In this document: positions 52,163 through 63,038 of the stretch, piece after piece
Layout: every line of letters starts with the position of its first letter
How positions within the stretch are numbered: the first letter of the stretch is position 1
Assembly (NCBI GenBank): GCA_013115145.1
Contig: JAAPAO010000009.1
Location: 97,157-161,156, forward strand
DNA length: 64,000 bases
DNA from: Perkinsus chesapeaki
Lineage: Eukaryota; Perkinsozoa; Perkinsida; Perkinsidae
Direction: 5' to 3'
Notes under the pieces: generated by a model
What the model was told of the DNA's origin: nothing
The model's input: only the letters and a program-made list of their open reading frames with translations
Databases searched by the model: none
Translations under genes and position numbers: made by a program

Positions 52163-52935
52163 ATGCTTCGACCGGCGGGGATCGTTCGATTGGCTGCAGC
52201 TCTCGCTCCCACCCATCTCAGCCAGGCCTCCTCTAGCGGCATTCGAATGGTCGATGTATCCTCGAAGACTCCCAACCTTCGAAAGGCAACTGCTTCGTGC
52301 AGGATAACGAACATTTCACGTGAAGTTACAGATATTATAATGGGGGAGTCCTCCAAGGGCCCGGTAGCCCTAACTGCTCAAGTGGCCGGTGTCCAAGCAG
52401 CCAAGAAGACAGCCGATCTCATCCCACTTTGTCACAATATAAGGTCAGTCTGTCTGTTTAGAGACCGATATCGGCCGTTGGCCCAGATTATCATCGAGCC
52501 GTTTACCGTGTCTTCATAAGACCTGTCAACCTCTTCAACTGAACGTATTATTCATGTTGACATTGATACTATCTCGTAGGAAATTGCGGCAGTTCTTTCC
52601 GTGTATATCGTGTTTCATGTGCATCCGTCCCATCTTGTATGCGTCGCTGCTTTAGCCGTTCGACATTGTTAATTCTGCCTTTTTTCAGGCTCGACTTCGC
52701 CGATGTACAGCTGGCTCGTGCCGTCGATGGGGAAGGCGTCTGTTTAACATCTGAAGTTGTGTGTCGGGATGCTACTGGTGTCGAGATGGAGGCTTTGACT
52801 GCTGTTACTGTGGCGGCCTTGACGGTTTACGATATGGTCAAGAGCGTGTGCAAGGAGGCTGTCATCACGGACATCCGTCTTGACGCTAAAAGCGGCGGAA
52901 AAAGTGGCGATTTCAAGCGACAAGGGAGTTTGTAA
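52163..52935 (+). CDS. MOCS1B/moaC: Cyclic pyranopterin monophosphate synthase (MoaC)
   Basis: Second-step activity of molybdenum cofactor synthesis, turning the MoaA product into cPMP. Start [20 protein letters not shown] resembles a mitochondrial presequence. Then comes [20 protein letters not shown] (family MVDVxxKxxTxRxAxA), [20 protein letters not shown] (signature AKxTxxLIPLCHP with catalytic His). Across a 246-nt intron (52,443-52,688) follow [59 protein letters not shown] (signature KxGGKSG) and an extra tail DFKRQGSL. No MoaA radical-SAM domain is fused here, unlike animal MOCS1. All main motifs are present. Confidence 0.93.
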
Positions 52936-53551
52936 AGTATATCAGATTTCTCACGCATTTCGATCTCTTGTGTTCATCTCATTCACTGCTGAGTTGATAC
53001 AGATCATCAAATACCATACGACAAGGCAAAACAGATGTATTGTTGTTAGACAGGCACTCAATAGTAGCAGTTCTGATCGATTGCCCGACGTCGGAGCCTG
53101 AGAGCTAATCTCCTGTTAGACCGACAGTGCAATCAGTATTGGTGCTTACAACATGTACACACGATGTTGATAGATGTTGTCCAAGCAGACTGTCTGGGAA
53201 GTGACCGGGAGTGCGTGGCTATGCGAAAGTAACTTCGCCTGTGACCGACACTTGCTTGAACGAATGACAATTTACTGGGAACTAAAAGGACATCATTCTT
53301 GCCAGGGAAACTCGTTCTGATAAGATGTTTCGAGGAAAAATTGATGGCGAGTCGAGGCAGGAAGCCCCACTCTTCCATCACTACCCAAGTCAAAGAGTAT
53401 CAGTGCAGCTCCTACAGGCATACGTAAAGCTAAAGACCAATCTGGATGCGAAGCCAGATTGATGTTGAGAAGCAAGTCTATACACATCACGTCCAGCAAA
53501 AGGACGACGTATCAATACTGCTCCAGAAAATAGAGATCGTACACCAGTGAA
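52936..53551. other. Convergent spacer after MoaC
   Basis: No exon is supported. The stretch lies between the convergent ends of MoaC (+) and the secreted protein gene (-), presumably both 3' UTRs. Confidence 0.4.
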
Positions 53552-53571
53552 TTAGCATCCTGGTGTACGAT
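53536..53571. repeat. Hairpin overlapping a stop codon
   Basis: Perfect 12-base arms ATCGTACACCAG and CTGGTGTACGAT are separated by 12 bases that contain the TAA stop of the 53,552-55,153 minus-strand gene. The stem would form at the end of its coding region and could act in 3' processing or mRNA stability. Confidence 0.75.
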
Positions 53572-55153
53572 AGTAGAATGAGTCCTTAGTCACTCTAGAT
53601 TCACAGTGCTCGCCCATATGATCATAAACTGTTTTCTGCCCCATTCTCAGAACATAAGGCTCGCTCAAGTTGAGAGTATATCTACCAGATAGCTGGATAG
53701 CTCTCGAGCCGTCAAATATGTCAAGAGAATAAGTTTCAAATGGGGTGAATTCCGAGCAACGCAGAGTCTTGTCACCAAGGGCCCCGCCAGCACGGAGCAT
53801 CTCGCACGTCAGGGAGCTACAAACTCGAGCTGGACCTTTAGCCTTCTTCCCAAACCGATGAGTATCATAAAGCCAGTGATCTTCTTCGGGCATTGTTGCC
53901 AACACCGCGGCACCACCTTCGATCTTCTTGTCGGCTATCTTGACTATCTGACTCATGTTCAACTTCTCGGTGGTGTTCAAGCGATGACGGAATCCCTGCA
54001 GGACATACTTCTCAGCTAAGGGCTTGGTCAACTTGTGCCTGTCTAAGAAGCCGAGGAATACCTCGGCAGCTTGCCATGTGAAACAAGTTTCGAAGTTATC
54101 AAGAGGAAGACAAGGATAGTTGCCCTCTTTAGTGTCGAGCCAAGCAAAAAAGAAGTTCTCCCATCCATACTCGTAACCTTCGAAAGTGTCGGCGAACAGA
54201 TGCCACGCTTTTTTAGCGTTGAACACTTTACTGTGCTCCTCTTTCAATGGTAAATAAACCATGTTATGATACTTATCAGCGTATTGCTTGATGTACTCGG
54301 TATAAAGAACCTTCCTTACTCTCGTGGGGCCAAAGCTCTCTATCACGTACGGTTCACCAGTCTCAGGCTCTCTAACTATAATCACCACGTGGTCAATGAG
54401 CGATCCACTATTCCAGGCGATCATGCTTGCCTTCCCTTCTTCACGGAGGAGTACGAGGATGTCTCCGCTTGCCACCTCAGTGGGAGATGGGATGTGCTCG
54501 GTGGCTGAGGGATGGCGCTTGTTCAGTGAAATCCCCGCGAATCTCGAAAGGTACCCCATGGTGTATCGTCTTGACTTGAGGTAGGTTACAGTGGAAGCCA
54601 CGGAACGGATAGCTCTACTAAGAGGCACTCTTAAACCAAAAGCATAGACCTTCTCTTCTGCAGCATTGCGTCCCCCTAAGCGCCATTTGAGAGACTTACG
54701 ACCCGTTTTGAGATAGGTCTTCGATACCACCTTGTCGACATTGCCGAAGAGTAGAGTCTCCGTGCAAAACAATGAGACGGGTTTGGCAAGGTCCAGGGTA
54801 ATAATGAACCCATTCTCATCAATCTGTGAGCTAATAGAGATTTCCTTGAAGCACAGACCTTCAAATCTCTCGTACTTGTTATTACCAAGTAGGGTGGTGA
54901 AATAGCGCGGCACGAAGCTAAAATAGATATCAAAAGATGTGTCATTGGACACAGGAGGTCGGTCTTCAATACCATCATCACCCCCCTCAAGAAGCCTTGG
55001 CTCGGAGGCTTGGTGAAGGCCAAGAACAGACAGGGCTAAGCCCCCCAAGGCTTTCATCAGGGCAGGCTCCGACTCCTCTTCTTGAACGCCCAAGACGTGC
55101 GGAAGGCAGCCGAGGGTTGTGATTCCAACGTAGAGCCAGGCGAAGAGAATCAT
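53552..55153 (-). CDS. Secreted protein with permuted NlpC/P60-like (YiiX-type) peptidase region
   Basis: One uninterrupted frame of 533 residues. MILFAWLYVGITTLGCLPHV is a signal peptide followed by an acidic stretch. The N-terminal half (residues 70-220) is unlike anything I know. Residues 225-280, VASGDILVLLREEG... SGSLIDHVVIIVREPETGEP + YVIESFG, fit the opening of YiiX/LRAT-like circularly permuted NlpC/P60 enzymes (GDIxLxxxxx..SHVxIxxxxGxxYxIEA), with His255 as the candidate catalytic His. A later candidate nucleophile is Cys357 in NFETCFTWQAAEVFLGFL (Cys348 is an alternative). C-terminal cysteines (RVCSSLTCEM, EHCESRV) suggest disulfides. It is intronless, unlike its neighbours. Function is not established, and Cys/His pairing is inferred from pattern only. 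Confidence 0.6.
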   Translation of the reverse strand: MILFAWLYVGITTLGCLPHVLGVQEEESEPALMKALGGLALSVLGLHQASEPRLLEGGDDGIEDRPPVSNDTSFDIYFSFVPRYFTTLLGNNKYERFEGLCFKEISISSQIDENGFIITLDLAKPVSLFCTETLLFGNVDKVVSKTYLKTGRKSLKWRLGGRNAAEEKVYAFGLRVPLSRAIRSVASTVTYLKSRRYTMGYLSRFAGISLNKRHPSATEHIPSPTEVASGDILVLLREEGKASMIAWNSGSLIDHVVIIVREPETGEPYVIESFGPTRVRKVLYTEYIKQYADKYHNMVYLPLKEEHSKVFNAKKAWHLFADTFEGYEYGWENFFFAWLDTKEGNYPCLPLDNFETCFTWQAAEVFLGFLDRHKLTKPLAEKYVLQGFRHRLNTTEKLNMSQIVKIADKKIEGGAAVLATMPEEDHWLYDTHRFGKKAKGPARVCSSLTCEMLRAGGALGDKTLRCSEFTPFETYSLDIFDGSRAIQLSGRYTLNLSEPYVLRMGQKTVYDHMGEHCESRVTKDSFYYRTPGC

Positions 55154-55868
55154 AGGGCTCGAGGTCTAAGCGAAAAAGCAGCAGAACTAGACTACTGGGG
55201 AGCAAAAACGGCGTCATGCACGCAAAGCACGTGACGCCTTCGGCGCGATTTAATGTGTGGATTTCACACTGTTGAGGCTAACAAAAGGAGCTGATAGTAC
55301 ATTCGATTTGTAAACTACGCGTCGGATCGGCGACTAAACAAAATGAAGGTTCATCCGCAATGCTCTGTTTTCCACTGCTTTGCTGCTTTGTGCGCTTCCT
55401 TGCACTTTTAGCTGCTTATAGCTATACTTTTCCTTGTACTTTTGTTGCCTTCCTTAACACAGGTCGATGTCGCCGCCGGTATGTGGAGCCCGACGGTTCA
55501 ACCGTTCTCGTCTAATATCCTTACTGTCGGTTTCATAACCAGAAGCAGCGAGCAACACGTCGATACTACCATTTCTTTCGCACGATTTTGGGCGAGCGCG
55601 GCTTTGCTGTGGTTATCAGCGCGGTTTGTTGCTCTTGCTTTTGAGGTCGTTGACTTGACTTGACTTGATTGGACAGGTATTTTTTTCTATAATGGTAGTC
55701 GGCCCATTTGTAAACCTCCAGCAGCCTTTCGAAGGTAACCAACCTTCTCCCCTACCCCGCCCTCACGATAATAGTTCCTCGTAGGTCCAAGGCTGCGCTC
55801 TCTTTCGCCCTTCTCTGTGGACCTACAACGTTACGCAATCCACAAAGAAGTCAAGCCGAGCCAATTAA
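55154..55868. other. Divergent spacer
   Basis: It lies upstream of the secreted-protein gene (-) and the next gene (+). It has a GGCGTCA...TGACGCC inverted repeat near 55,210-55,240 and a T-rich stretch around 55,380-55,440. The open stretch 55,442-55,663 (+) lacks supporting splice partners. Confidence 0.4.
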
Positions 55869-58263
55869 ATGCAGCTCCTCCCCCTCGAGTACACTGCTCT
55901 ATGGCTTCATGACCAGACAGTTGCCAACTTCAGGCCGCCAGTCGAGGACCCTCTCCTCATCCTTTATCGCATGGTAGCTTGCAACCAACCGCCCCACAGG
56001 TACCCGTAACGGCGCCCCCACCGATCTCTGTGTCCCGGACGGTAGCGCGAAGCCATTTGGCAGAAGCACTAACCTGCTGGTCAGGGCCCGGCGACTTTAA
56101 TTAGAGACTACTCGCCATCTAACGCAAGCAGCTGTTCCCAGCCCCGGGCGCTTCACACGCCACGAAATGGTAAGCTGGGAACCCTCCTCCCAATGGTCAT
56201 TAAACCAATTCTGAGATTCAGAATCGATTCCAGCATCTCATTTGACGTGTAAAAGCAGTTCTGGAATCGATTCTGAATTTCAAAATCGGTTTATTGAACG
56301 ATCCCTCTTTCTGCTTGATTCGCTCACTACAGTCTTCGCTCCACCATCGATAACCCCTCTACGACAAGCAGTCAGCTCTCCATGGCAGCGGGATATCGGC
56401 CAGGTATCCTTGGGTCAAACGCAGGCTACTATGATGAAACAGGTATCATACTTCCCTCCCCGACATTTCCTCGTCCCGGCGTTGCCGCTGAGCTCGAGTA
56501 GCGTCGTCCGATCTTGCTCATCTGGGCCGGTGACTCCGCAAAGGCAGCAAGGGGCGGATATTATAAGGTGCGCTCCTCGCATCTGTCTTGGGCTGCTCGC
56601 AGGGCATCAGATTCTCATCGGTGCCACCGAGCCTCAAGTCTTACGGCAAGCCACCGTTGCCGGTTACAGTAACGCCCAGGAATGACCATGGGCCGGTCTC
56701 GCCGCGATTGGGCCCGGTGGTTGCGAGGGGGTGAGTCTAGCCCGGTCCGCTGGCTACGCAAGGGCTACTCAGCCGTCCACCGCCGGCCAGTGCTTCCGCG
56801 AAGAAGAGCATTCGTCCTGCAGCGGTTGGAGCAGGCAATCAGGAGACTTCATCAACGCTTATGGGACCCTCCTGGACTTCAGGCCCTGGAAGGTGTACAC
56901 CGGGCACTCCTAGAGCCGGCATAAGGACGCCCGAGAGGAAGAGGACTGGCTCCGGCGTGGAGGCCAAGCGGGCTGTAGGGACGCCTAAGCAGCAGTTTCG
57001 GCATTTGACCAAGGGGGATGCTAAGCTCACTAGACAGCCCAGTCGCCCTGGCGAGGCTGATCCTGGTAGTAGCATAAATGCAAGGGGAATGCAAGATGCG
57101 GTCATCAGAGCTACCAAGGACACCGCGTCTGGGGCGGAACTACAGGGCGAGCAGGATCCAGAGGTCCTGGAAGTTATGGAGGTTCCGCAGGGCATTTGAA
57201 CGCTACAGTAGGAGAGGAGGTTTCTGCGGTGGAGAGAGCTGTGGGCGGCAGGCATCGACTATGTTGGATATTTGGCCTCACTGAACTGGCTGAGGAAGCA
57301 CAACATGCTTTATGGCATCGAATTGGCCGACTCCACTGATACCAAGTATCCGTAGACAGACCAGCTTGGACCGGATCCCGATCGGCAGGCACTGGTATGC
57401 AATGCACGGCGCAGCCCTACAGGATAGGGACGTTGACCCCTGGGGACATGAGCGGCTTCGAGAGCACCTGGATCGGATATGGAGCAGGGAGTTGGAGGCT
57501 AGGAAAAGGGCTGCTTGCCCGATAAGGCAACTGCAGTCTCCTATGGTAACTCGCATGAAGACCACACCGGTGCGGAAGCCGTGCGGCGGGAATGTAACGA
57601 TTGTTGAGGAAGGAGTGGTCTCTAGGCTCGTAGTGGTAGGCGGCTCGACCGATGGTGATGGTCGGTAAGGCTCAGTTGTCACCTACACGACAGCAGCTAT
57701 CTAGAGTGGCCCACTCTCTGCCCCCTGCAGCTTTACGTGGCCAAGAGCAGCAGCTGCCGCCCAAGTGGTAGGATGCAGCTGATGGCACGGTATGCGTATG
57801 CTAGGTCCGTCCCAGTCCAGGAGGGCCGACCGCTGTTTATGCAAGCGCAGATGGCGATGCCGCGGTTCGAACTTGGGACCAATTTCAGCTTCCCTCATAT
57901 TACGACCATGCTTCCTCGTATGACGGGCGCTCCTCCTCCTCCTCCTCCTCCAATAGCGAGTGCAGTTAGTGGAGGGCCCGCCGTGGCCGAGGGTGCCCGC
58001 TTAAGGTAAAGCGCTGTTCACTTCGGAGGCTGTCTCTTCGGAGCTCAGGTCTGTCTCTCTGAACCCTTCATCGCTCCTCTATCCGATGCCGCAGATGGCC
58101 CCTCGACTTGCTCAACCCCCGCTCCTTATGAACCAGGTGGCTGGCCGACTGCTAGTAGGCTCTCTTGGACCTGCGCTATCTCAGGCATTCAACTTGAAGC
58201 CCGTAGAGTTTACCGCCTGCGCCTTTCGTCCACCCTGGTTGGGCACACGGCAATGGGCGGCGT
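55869..58263 (+). CDS. Unrecognised protein(s), largely disordered
   Basis: MQLLPLEYTALWLHDQTVAN starts a short ordered head, followed by exons rich in Pro/Ser/Arg: PVTAPPPISVSRTVARSHLA, IRFSSVPPSLKSYGKPPLPV, a Thr/Pro/Arg/Lys region (GIRTPERKRTGSGVEAKRAV), WHRIGRLH or the alternative LASLNWLRKHNMLYGIELAD, then DVDPWGHERLREHLDRIWSR + ELEARKR (helical), MVTRMKTTPVRKPCGGNV, a run of prolines (GAPPPPPPPIAS) and a last exon RLLVGSLGPALSQAFNLK... to TGA 58,261-58,263. A stop at 57,666 is in frame with part of it, so two genes are possible. One intron (56,170-56,332) is mostly a near-palindrome. No family is recognised. Confidence 0.4.
56201..56293. repeat. 93-bp near-palindrome inside an intron
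   Basis: Arms 56,201-56,233 and 56,261-56,293 match at 30 of 33 positions. The inner 18 bases (ATTCAGAATCGATTCCAG) are exact. The loop is 27 bases. It lies within the intron 56,170-56,332 and could be a tiny MITE. Confidence 0.85.
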
Positions 58264-58473
58264 GAATTTGACTGTAAAGTATATCGTGGATCAATCGATG
58301 ACTGTTGATTCCACGACACTAATGTTGCATGGTTTCGACCGCGCTGTGAAGGCTACTAGAAGTGTTGGGTTGGGACGAGTGTGGGGTACCTGGCTTTTAG
58401 GAGTTAGCATTATCTATGGTAGCTGTAGCAAAGAACGCCCCGAATCTCCGTATCCAGCCGGCGTGGATACAAC

Positions 58474-61400
58474 ATGATAAGCAGGTATCTATCTCCACGC
58501 ATGCAAGATTCATGTGAGCTCGATTTGGAAACCTACGGTGATCAGGTGCTCCGATATTACGCTTATTTCCAGGAGCCGGTGGTGGAATCACCAACAGAGA
58601 ATTTCAGGATTAGAAAGTAGCAGGTCGTATGCCGATGAGAATTGAGCGGCGATTGTTAGGTGCACCATTCTCTACTACTTGGAGGACGGCTCACTGCAGA
58701 TCTCCGAACCTAAGATCATCAACAGTGGAATGCAACAGGTAGGAGCGGCGGACAAAAAAAGGAATGCAGTGTTAAAATCGTTATGGTCGCTTATAGAAGA
58801 AAGTGACTTGCTCGAACTCGCCGCCTCTTGGCGATAAAAAGCGTATTTCCTGAGGACATTCCAGGGCACAGCTATGAAAGCGAATATTCCAACACTCAGT
58901 TGTCCCGCCTAGTTTCCGCGCGCGGAATCCACGCCGTGGATGAGCGGCTTCACTTCACTCGCCTCGCAGAAGGGAAGCTCGCGGGACTTGTCTTTCCGTG
59001 TGCTGCTGTCTGGTCTTCTCATTGAGAAGTTCTCAGGGATCCTTCTTGAAGCGCCACAGAGTTGAGCATCCAGACGGCGGCGGCTACTACGGCCCGGAGA
59101 ACCTCCGGTGTGGTATTACTATTACTGTGTACGGCAGAGTGTTCAAGGTCACTGGGTGTGATAAGTTCACCAAGGACTTCTATAGTCAACACGGATTGGA
59201 TATAGGTAGTCCAATGTTGGGTGAAAAGGCATCGGGGATGGGCGCCTGTAGGGGAGGAGTGTGAGACTCCAGTAGACCAGTATACAGCGGGAAAGTGCAA
59301 GTCAGCAGAGGAGGCTCAGAAGCCGATACCAGAGGCAGTCCGCGAACAGAAAGTGTAGGAGAGCATCGTGATTGGGGTGAAGGATGGATGAATCTCAGAT
59401 ACAATGAGATGATTTTGGGCGGAGGCCGAACTAACCCTAAGATGAAACAGTATCTCGAGAATGACAGGAAGGTTTTGAGGTTCTACGCCTACTGGGATGA
59501 TAAAACACGGTAATCTTGGGCACTCGGCCAGCCTAGTGGCAATGTGAGCGTTGGGAGTGCTGGCTTTAGAGCTCGAGGCTTTGTGCTGGAGCTATTGACT
59601 AGCACTTCCTGAGTAGAGACTATTGGCCGTAGAGTACAGAAATTAAAGGGAGTTGGGGTATTTTGCCATAAAAGATAGTGATGCCCATACGTTGTCGATA
59701 GGGCGGAGATTGATGGTGAAATCGGAGGGGGGAGGTCGAAAGCTTGCGCCGTGGAAAGGAGAGTATTAGATACGGCACGAGACAGTACTACACCATCCAC
59801 TTCTTTCTGGTTGATGATACTTTGGAGATCCTCGAGACCCACACTAGGAACTCTGGCCGGGATCGCTATCCAACCTTCTATAAGAGAGCCCCTCTTCTCA
59901 AGAAGCCTATACCGGTACTGTTAGAGAGAGCTCCTCTGGACGATACTGGTGGCAGGTGCACACACCTGGCATGTTTGTTGATGAGATGCAGGAGGCTTAT
60001 GATGAGACCGGAGGGAAGATGCAGTAAGGCCGGAGTTGTTGAGGAGCGGAAGTGGAGCTCGCTGGGTTGGGAGCAGGTACAGCCCTTATGACCTGTCGAC
60101 AGGGGCAAGCCTGTCCGTATACGGTAGAGACTTCTTCATTTACGACTGTGATTCGGGGACAAGGGAGTTCTATAAGAAGTAATAAAGTGCTCAGCCCTGC
60201 TAGTGAGGGTCATTTTATTAGGTTCAACGGGAATCCACAGGAGGCAGTGGAGCTGGACGTGGAGCCACCGACGCACTACGAGCTCACTAAGCCGCCTCAT
60301 ATCGGCATAGGCTTGGAGGAGGACTCTATGTGAGACGGGCTGCTGAGGCTGAGGCTGGATGGCTTTTAGTGGCTCCTGCTATTCCCTGCGCCCGAAGCCA
60401 CCGAGGCAGGATATGGTGAAGAAGATGCTGAACTCGGGGAGGATACTTCGCTTCGAGGCACGGATGGCCAACAACCAGCCAGAGGACGAGAACCGACGGT
60501 AGGAAGATTGGATAATAATTGGGGTTCTTGCGCCGGGATCTAAGGATGTAATTGTTTGCTGAGTTTGCGTATATGTTACTTGCATTATCTTTGTATCCCC
60601 TGCAATAGAAGTAATACTCCACATTCTTATTATTATATAGTAGAGTGGTTAAGACCGAAGTGTTATATTCTTTCCAGTAGGTTGCGATTCGTGCCTCAAC
60701 CTCAGGTTCATCATCGGAGTCTACCTGGCTGACGATCAAGTTGCGGTGTGGGAGATGAAATGCCGCAACTCTGGCCAAACTGAAGGGAAGTTCTCCGAGA
60801 AGTCTAGGAAGAGGAATCCTGCCACTGGGAAATGGTCGGACCTCTGCGGCTTGCCAGACTCACCAGTGGCCACCAGGTTCTCACCGTCGGAGTTTTACGT
60901 TGGCGCCACAGTCACGATAGTGGCAGTTCCCTTTTATATAGTCAGAGCCGACGAGTACAGTCTGAAGTAAGACTCGGGGGAGTGTTTCGTCGCCGAAGTT
61001 TGCTCCTGATTTGCCTTTAAGTGTGAACTATAAATGATGTTCTGGTTGGACCATACCCCAACCTATCCTCCATTCAGCGCTAATATGAGTTTATTAAGTA
61101 GTTAATCGTGGCTCTTTGAGGAAGTTTGTGAGATAACCTCCTCTCGGGAGGGGTACTTCTCTCTTAGTCGTTATTGCTCCACTCAGAATGTAGCATTATA
61201 CTGTAGAAGTAACCTCCTCTTTGTTCGCCTCTGTATTCCATACTTATTTCCAAGGTACATGGAGCAGCAAGGGTCAGCAGCTGGTTTCCACTACAGTGAC
61301 ATGAGCACAATTGCTAAGAAGTTGGCCCCTTTGGAGTGAGTCATCAATCGTCACAATGCTCCACCGTATCCTTCAAGGTCCTGCCCGGAATTCGTCTCTC

Positions 61401-61581
61401 GTGAGAGCATCGACCCCGATCAGTTCAACGAGATCGTGGCCAAGTGCACGGGTGAAAGGCTCGTTGACCAAGAAGTCATATCGGGTACCTCCGCGGCGGA
61501 GTCTTCGTCCACGGGAGCCCTTGCTACCCTCAGTTATTCGTTCGTGTGGAGATCTCTCCTCGGAGCCATGTGAAATTGAAG
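58474..61581 (+). CDS. EFHC1/Rib72-type protein with three DM10 domains (flagellar axoneme)
   Basis: Microtubule inner protein of the axonemal A-tubule (EFHC1/2, Rib72). Each DM10 domain is readable. DM10-1: DQVLRYYAYFQEPVVESPTE, ILYYLEDGSLQISEPKIINS + GMQQ, FLKRHRVEHPDG, ITITVYGRVFKVTGCDKFTK. DM10-2: VLRFYAYWDDKTR, YTIHFFLVDDTLEILETHTR + NSGRDRYPTFYKRAPLLKK, SLSVYGRDFFIYDCDSGTRE. DM10-3: MLNSGRILRFEARMANNQPE, GVYLADDQVAVWEMKCRNSG, EFYVGATVTIVAVPFYIVRA + DEYSLK. The end, SCPEFVSRESIDPDQFNEIV..., occupies the EF-hand region, but I see no clear calcium loop. The first exon may lie upstream of 58,474, as the family has about 60 residues before DM10-1. Introns are 40-60 nt, with longer ones around 59,520-59,760 and 60,500-60,680. 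It implies a flagellated life stage. Confidence 0.85.
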
Positions 61582-61888
61582 TGCCCAAAGTGGTGGAGGC
61601 GATACAGCAGCAAGGTAGAGTGGATGAATGCTTTTTCGGTATTTTCACCATCACGCAATTCTCAGCCAATCGATAGCCATGCTGATGTGGTGATGAGGGT
61701 TGTTCATGAAGCTGTTAGCAGTCGGATCGATGATGTTGTCCAACTCATAGGCTAGTTGAGTTCTAGTACGTCACTTACTCTGGGCTCTGGGCTTATTCCC
61801 TGGCTTGGACGGGTATACGTGAGGCATACCTCCAGCGAGTTGTGTACCACTATCCCCGCTGGAAGAAGGCTTCTGGTAGTTCTTGCTC

Positions 61889-63038
61889 ATGAGCTCTCCA
61901 TCTTCATCATCACCACCCTCCTCGCCAACTTCATCATCATCTTCGAGTTCACCGTCCAGTCCCACAGCGGCGGTATCGAAGGCCAGTCCTGGATCAGCAT
62001 TTGCTAAGGATTTTGTAGACGATGAAGCCGGTAAGATAGCAGACCAATGTTCAGCTTGACCAGTCTATCCATTGGTAAAGAGACGTCATGATTGTATAGG
62101 AATGTGCATGTGATGGTTACCTCAGTGGAGGGTTACTAATAAAAGCATCCTTTATTTTCGGCAGAATATTCGATAACTCTGCTCCACAGTGCGTGCTCCT
62201 CCTCAGGGTCCTCCTCACCAGGGGGATCTCCCGGGCACGAGAACGATCTATTCGGTGCGGAGGATCCTCATGAAGAAGCACCTAACTCGGAGGATGAATT
62301 GATGGATGAAATCGAGGCTGAGAAGGTGGGGATTCCATTACTGGTTGAAGGGAGTCCTCGTTACCCAGCATGAGATGAAAGGAACTCAATCTGTTGTCGA
62401 TAGGAAAGAGCACCGTCTCCATTGGAAGAGCCTACCAACTCGCCACCGGAGGACAGGACTGCTCCTCGAGAGCATGCTCAACACCGTCCAGTCCGAGGGA
62501 TGACGGTACAGCCGTCTTTCTGCCCCGGGGCCAACACCCTGCAGGGAATCGAGGCGACTGACGGGAATAATGGCATCAATAAGGTTCGGTGTTGCCGAGC
62601 TGGGGTGAAGTTATAGTCAGGATAGATACTTCTCTGTTGGAACTCCTACGGTATAGTAACAAGGCAGATGCTAACTCCACCGGATGTGGTGCTGCCAGAT
62701 GATGAGGTCCCCGAGAGTGCCATTGAAGTACGAGATTCTGACACCTCTAACTGTTAACATGGTGCTGTCAGACAACCTACACTACTCCTGGTGCACCTTC
62801 ACGCATCCATCGCCTTAAAGATTCAGTGTACGGATGGTCGATGGCCAGCATCAGCGATAAAGGCGTCGTTCTTGGTGCGTCCGCAAGCCATCTGTCGCCT
62901 CCTGATCGGCTTCTAGGTGCGCCGTGCTCGGCTACCGAGTCCTCTGAGGAAGATGTGTATGATGAAGATGACTTTGTAACGGATGCAAAACCGTCCGGCG
63001 GTGAGGCTTCACAGAACGTCGCTCGAGTAAGCCAATGA
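61889..63038 (+). CDS. Unrecognised Ser/Pro- and acid-rich protein
   Basis: MSSPSSSSPPSSPTSSSSSS opens a serine/proline tract ending SAFAKDFVDDEAG. Later exons give SSSGSSSPGGSPGHENDLFG, AEDPHEEAPNSEDELMDEIE, a Pro/Arg part, MLTPPDVVLPDDEVPESAIE, and a short ordered piece DSVYGWSMASISDKGVVLG. The last exon, SSEEDVYDEDDFVTDAKPSG, stops at 63,036-63,038. Composition is typical of disordered nuclear or transcription-elongation factors (acidic plus Ser), but there is no diagnostic motif. Exon joins between 62,100 and 62,700 are not verified. Confidence 0.4.

Noticed and set aside
57861-57880. B-box-like CGCGGTTCGAACTTGGGACC as a further intronic copy
   Set aside because: It falls in a stretch that reads as coding (PRFELGTNFSFPH) without splice sites around it, so it was not counted.
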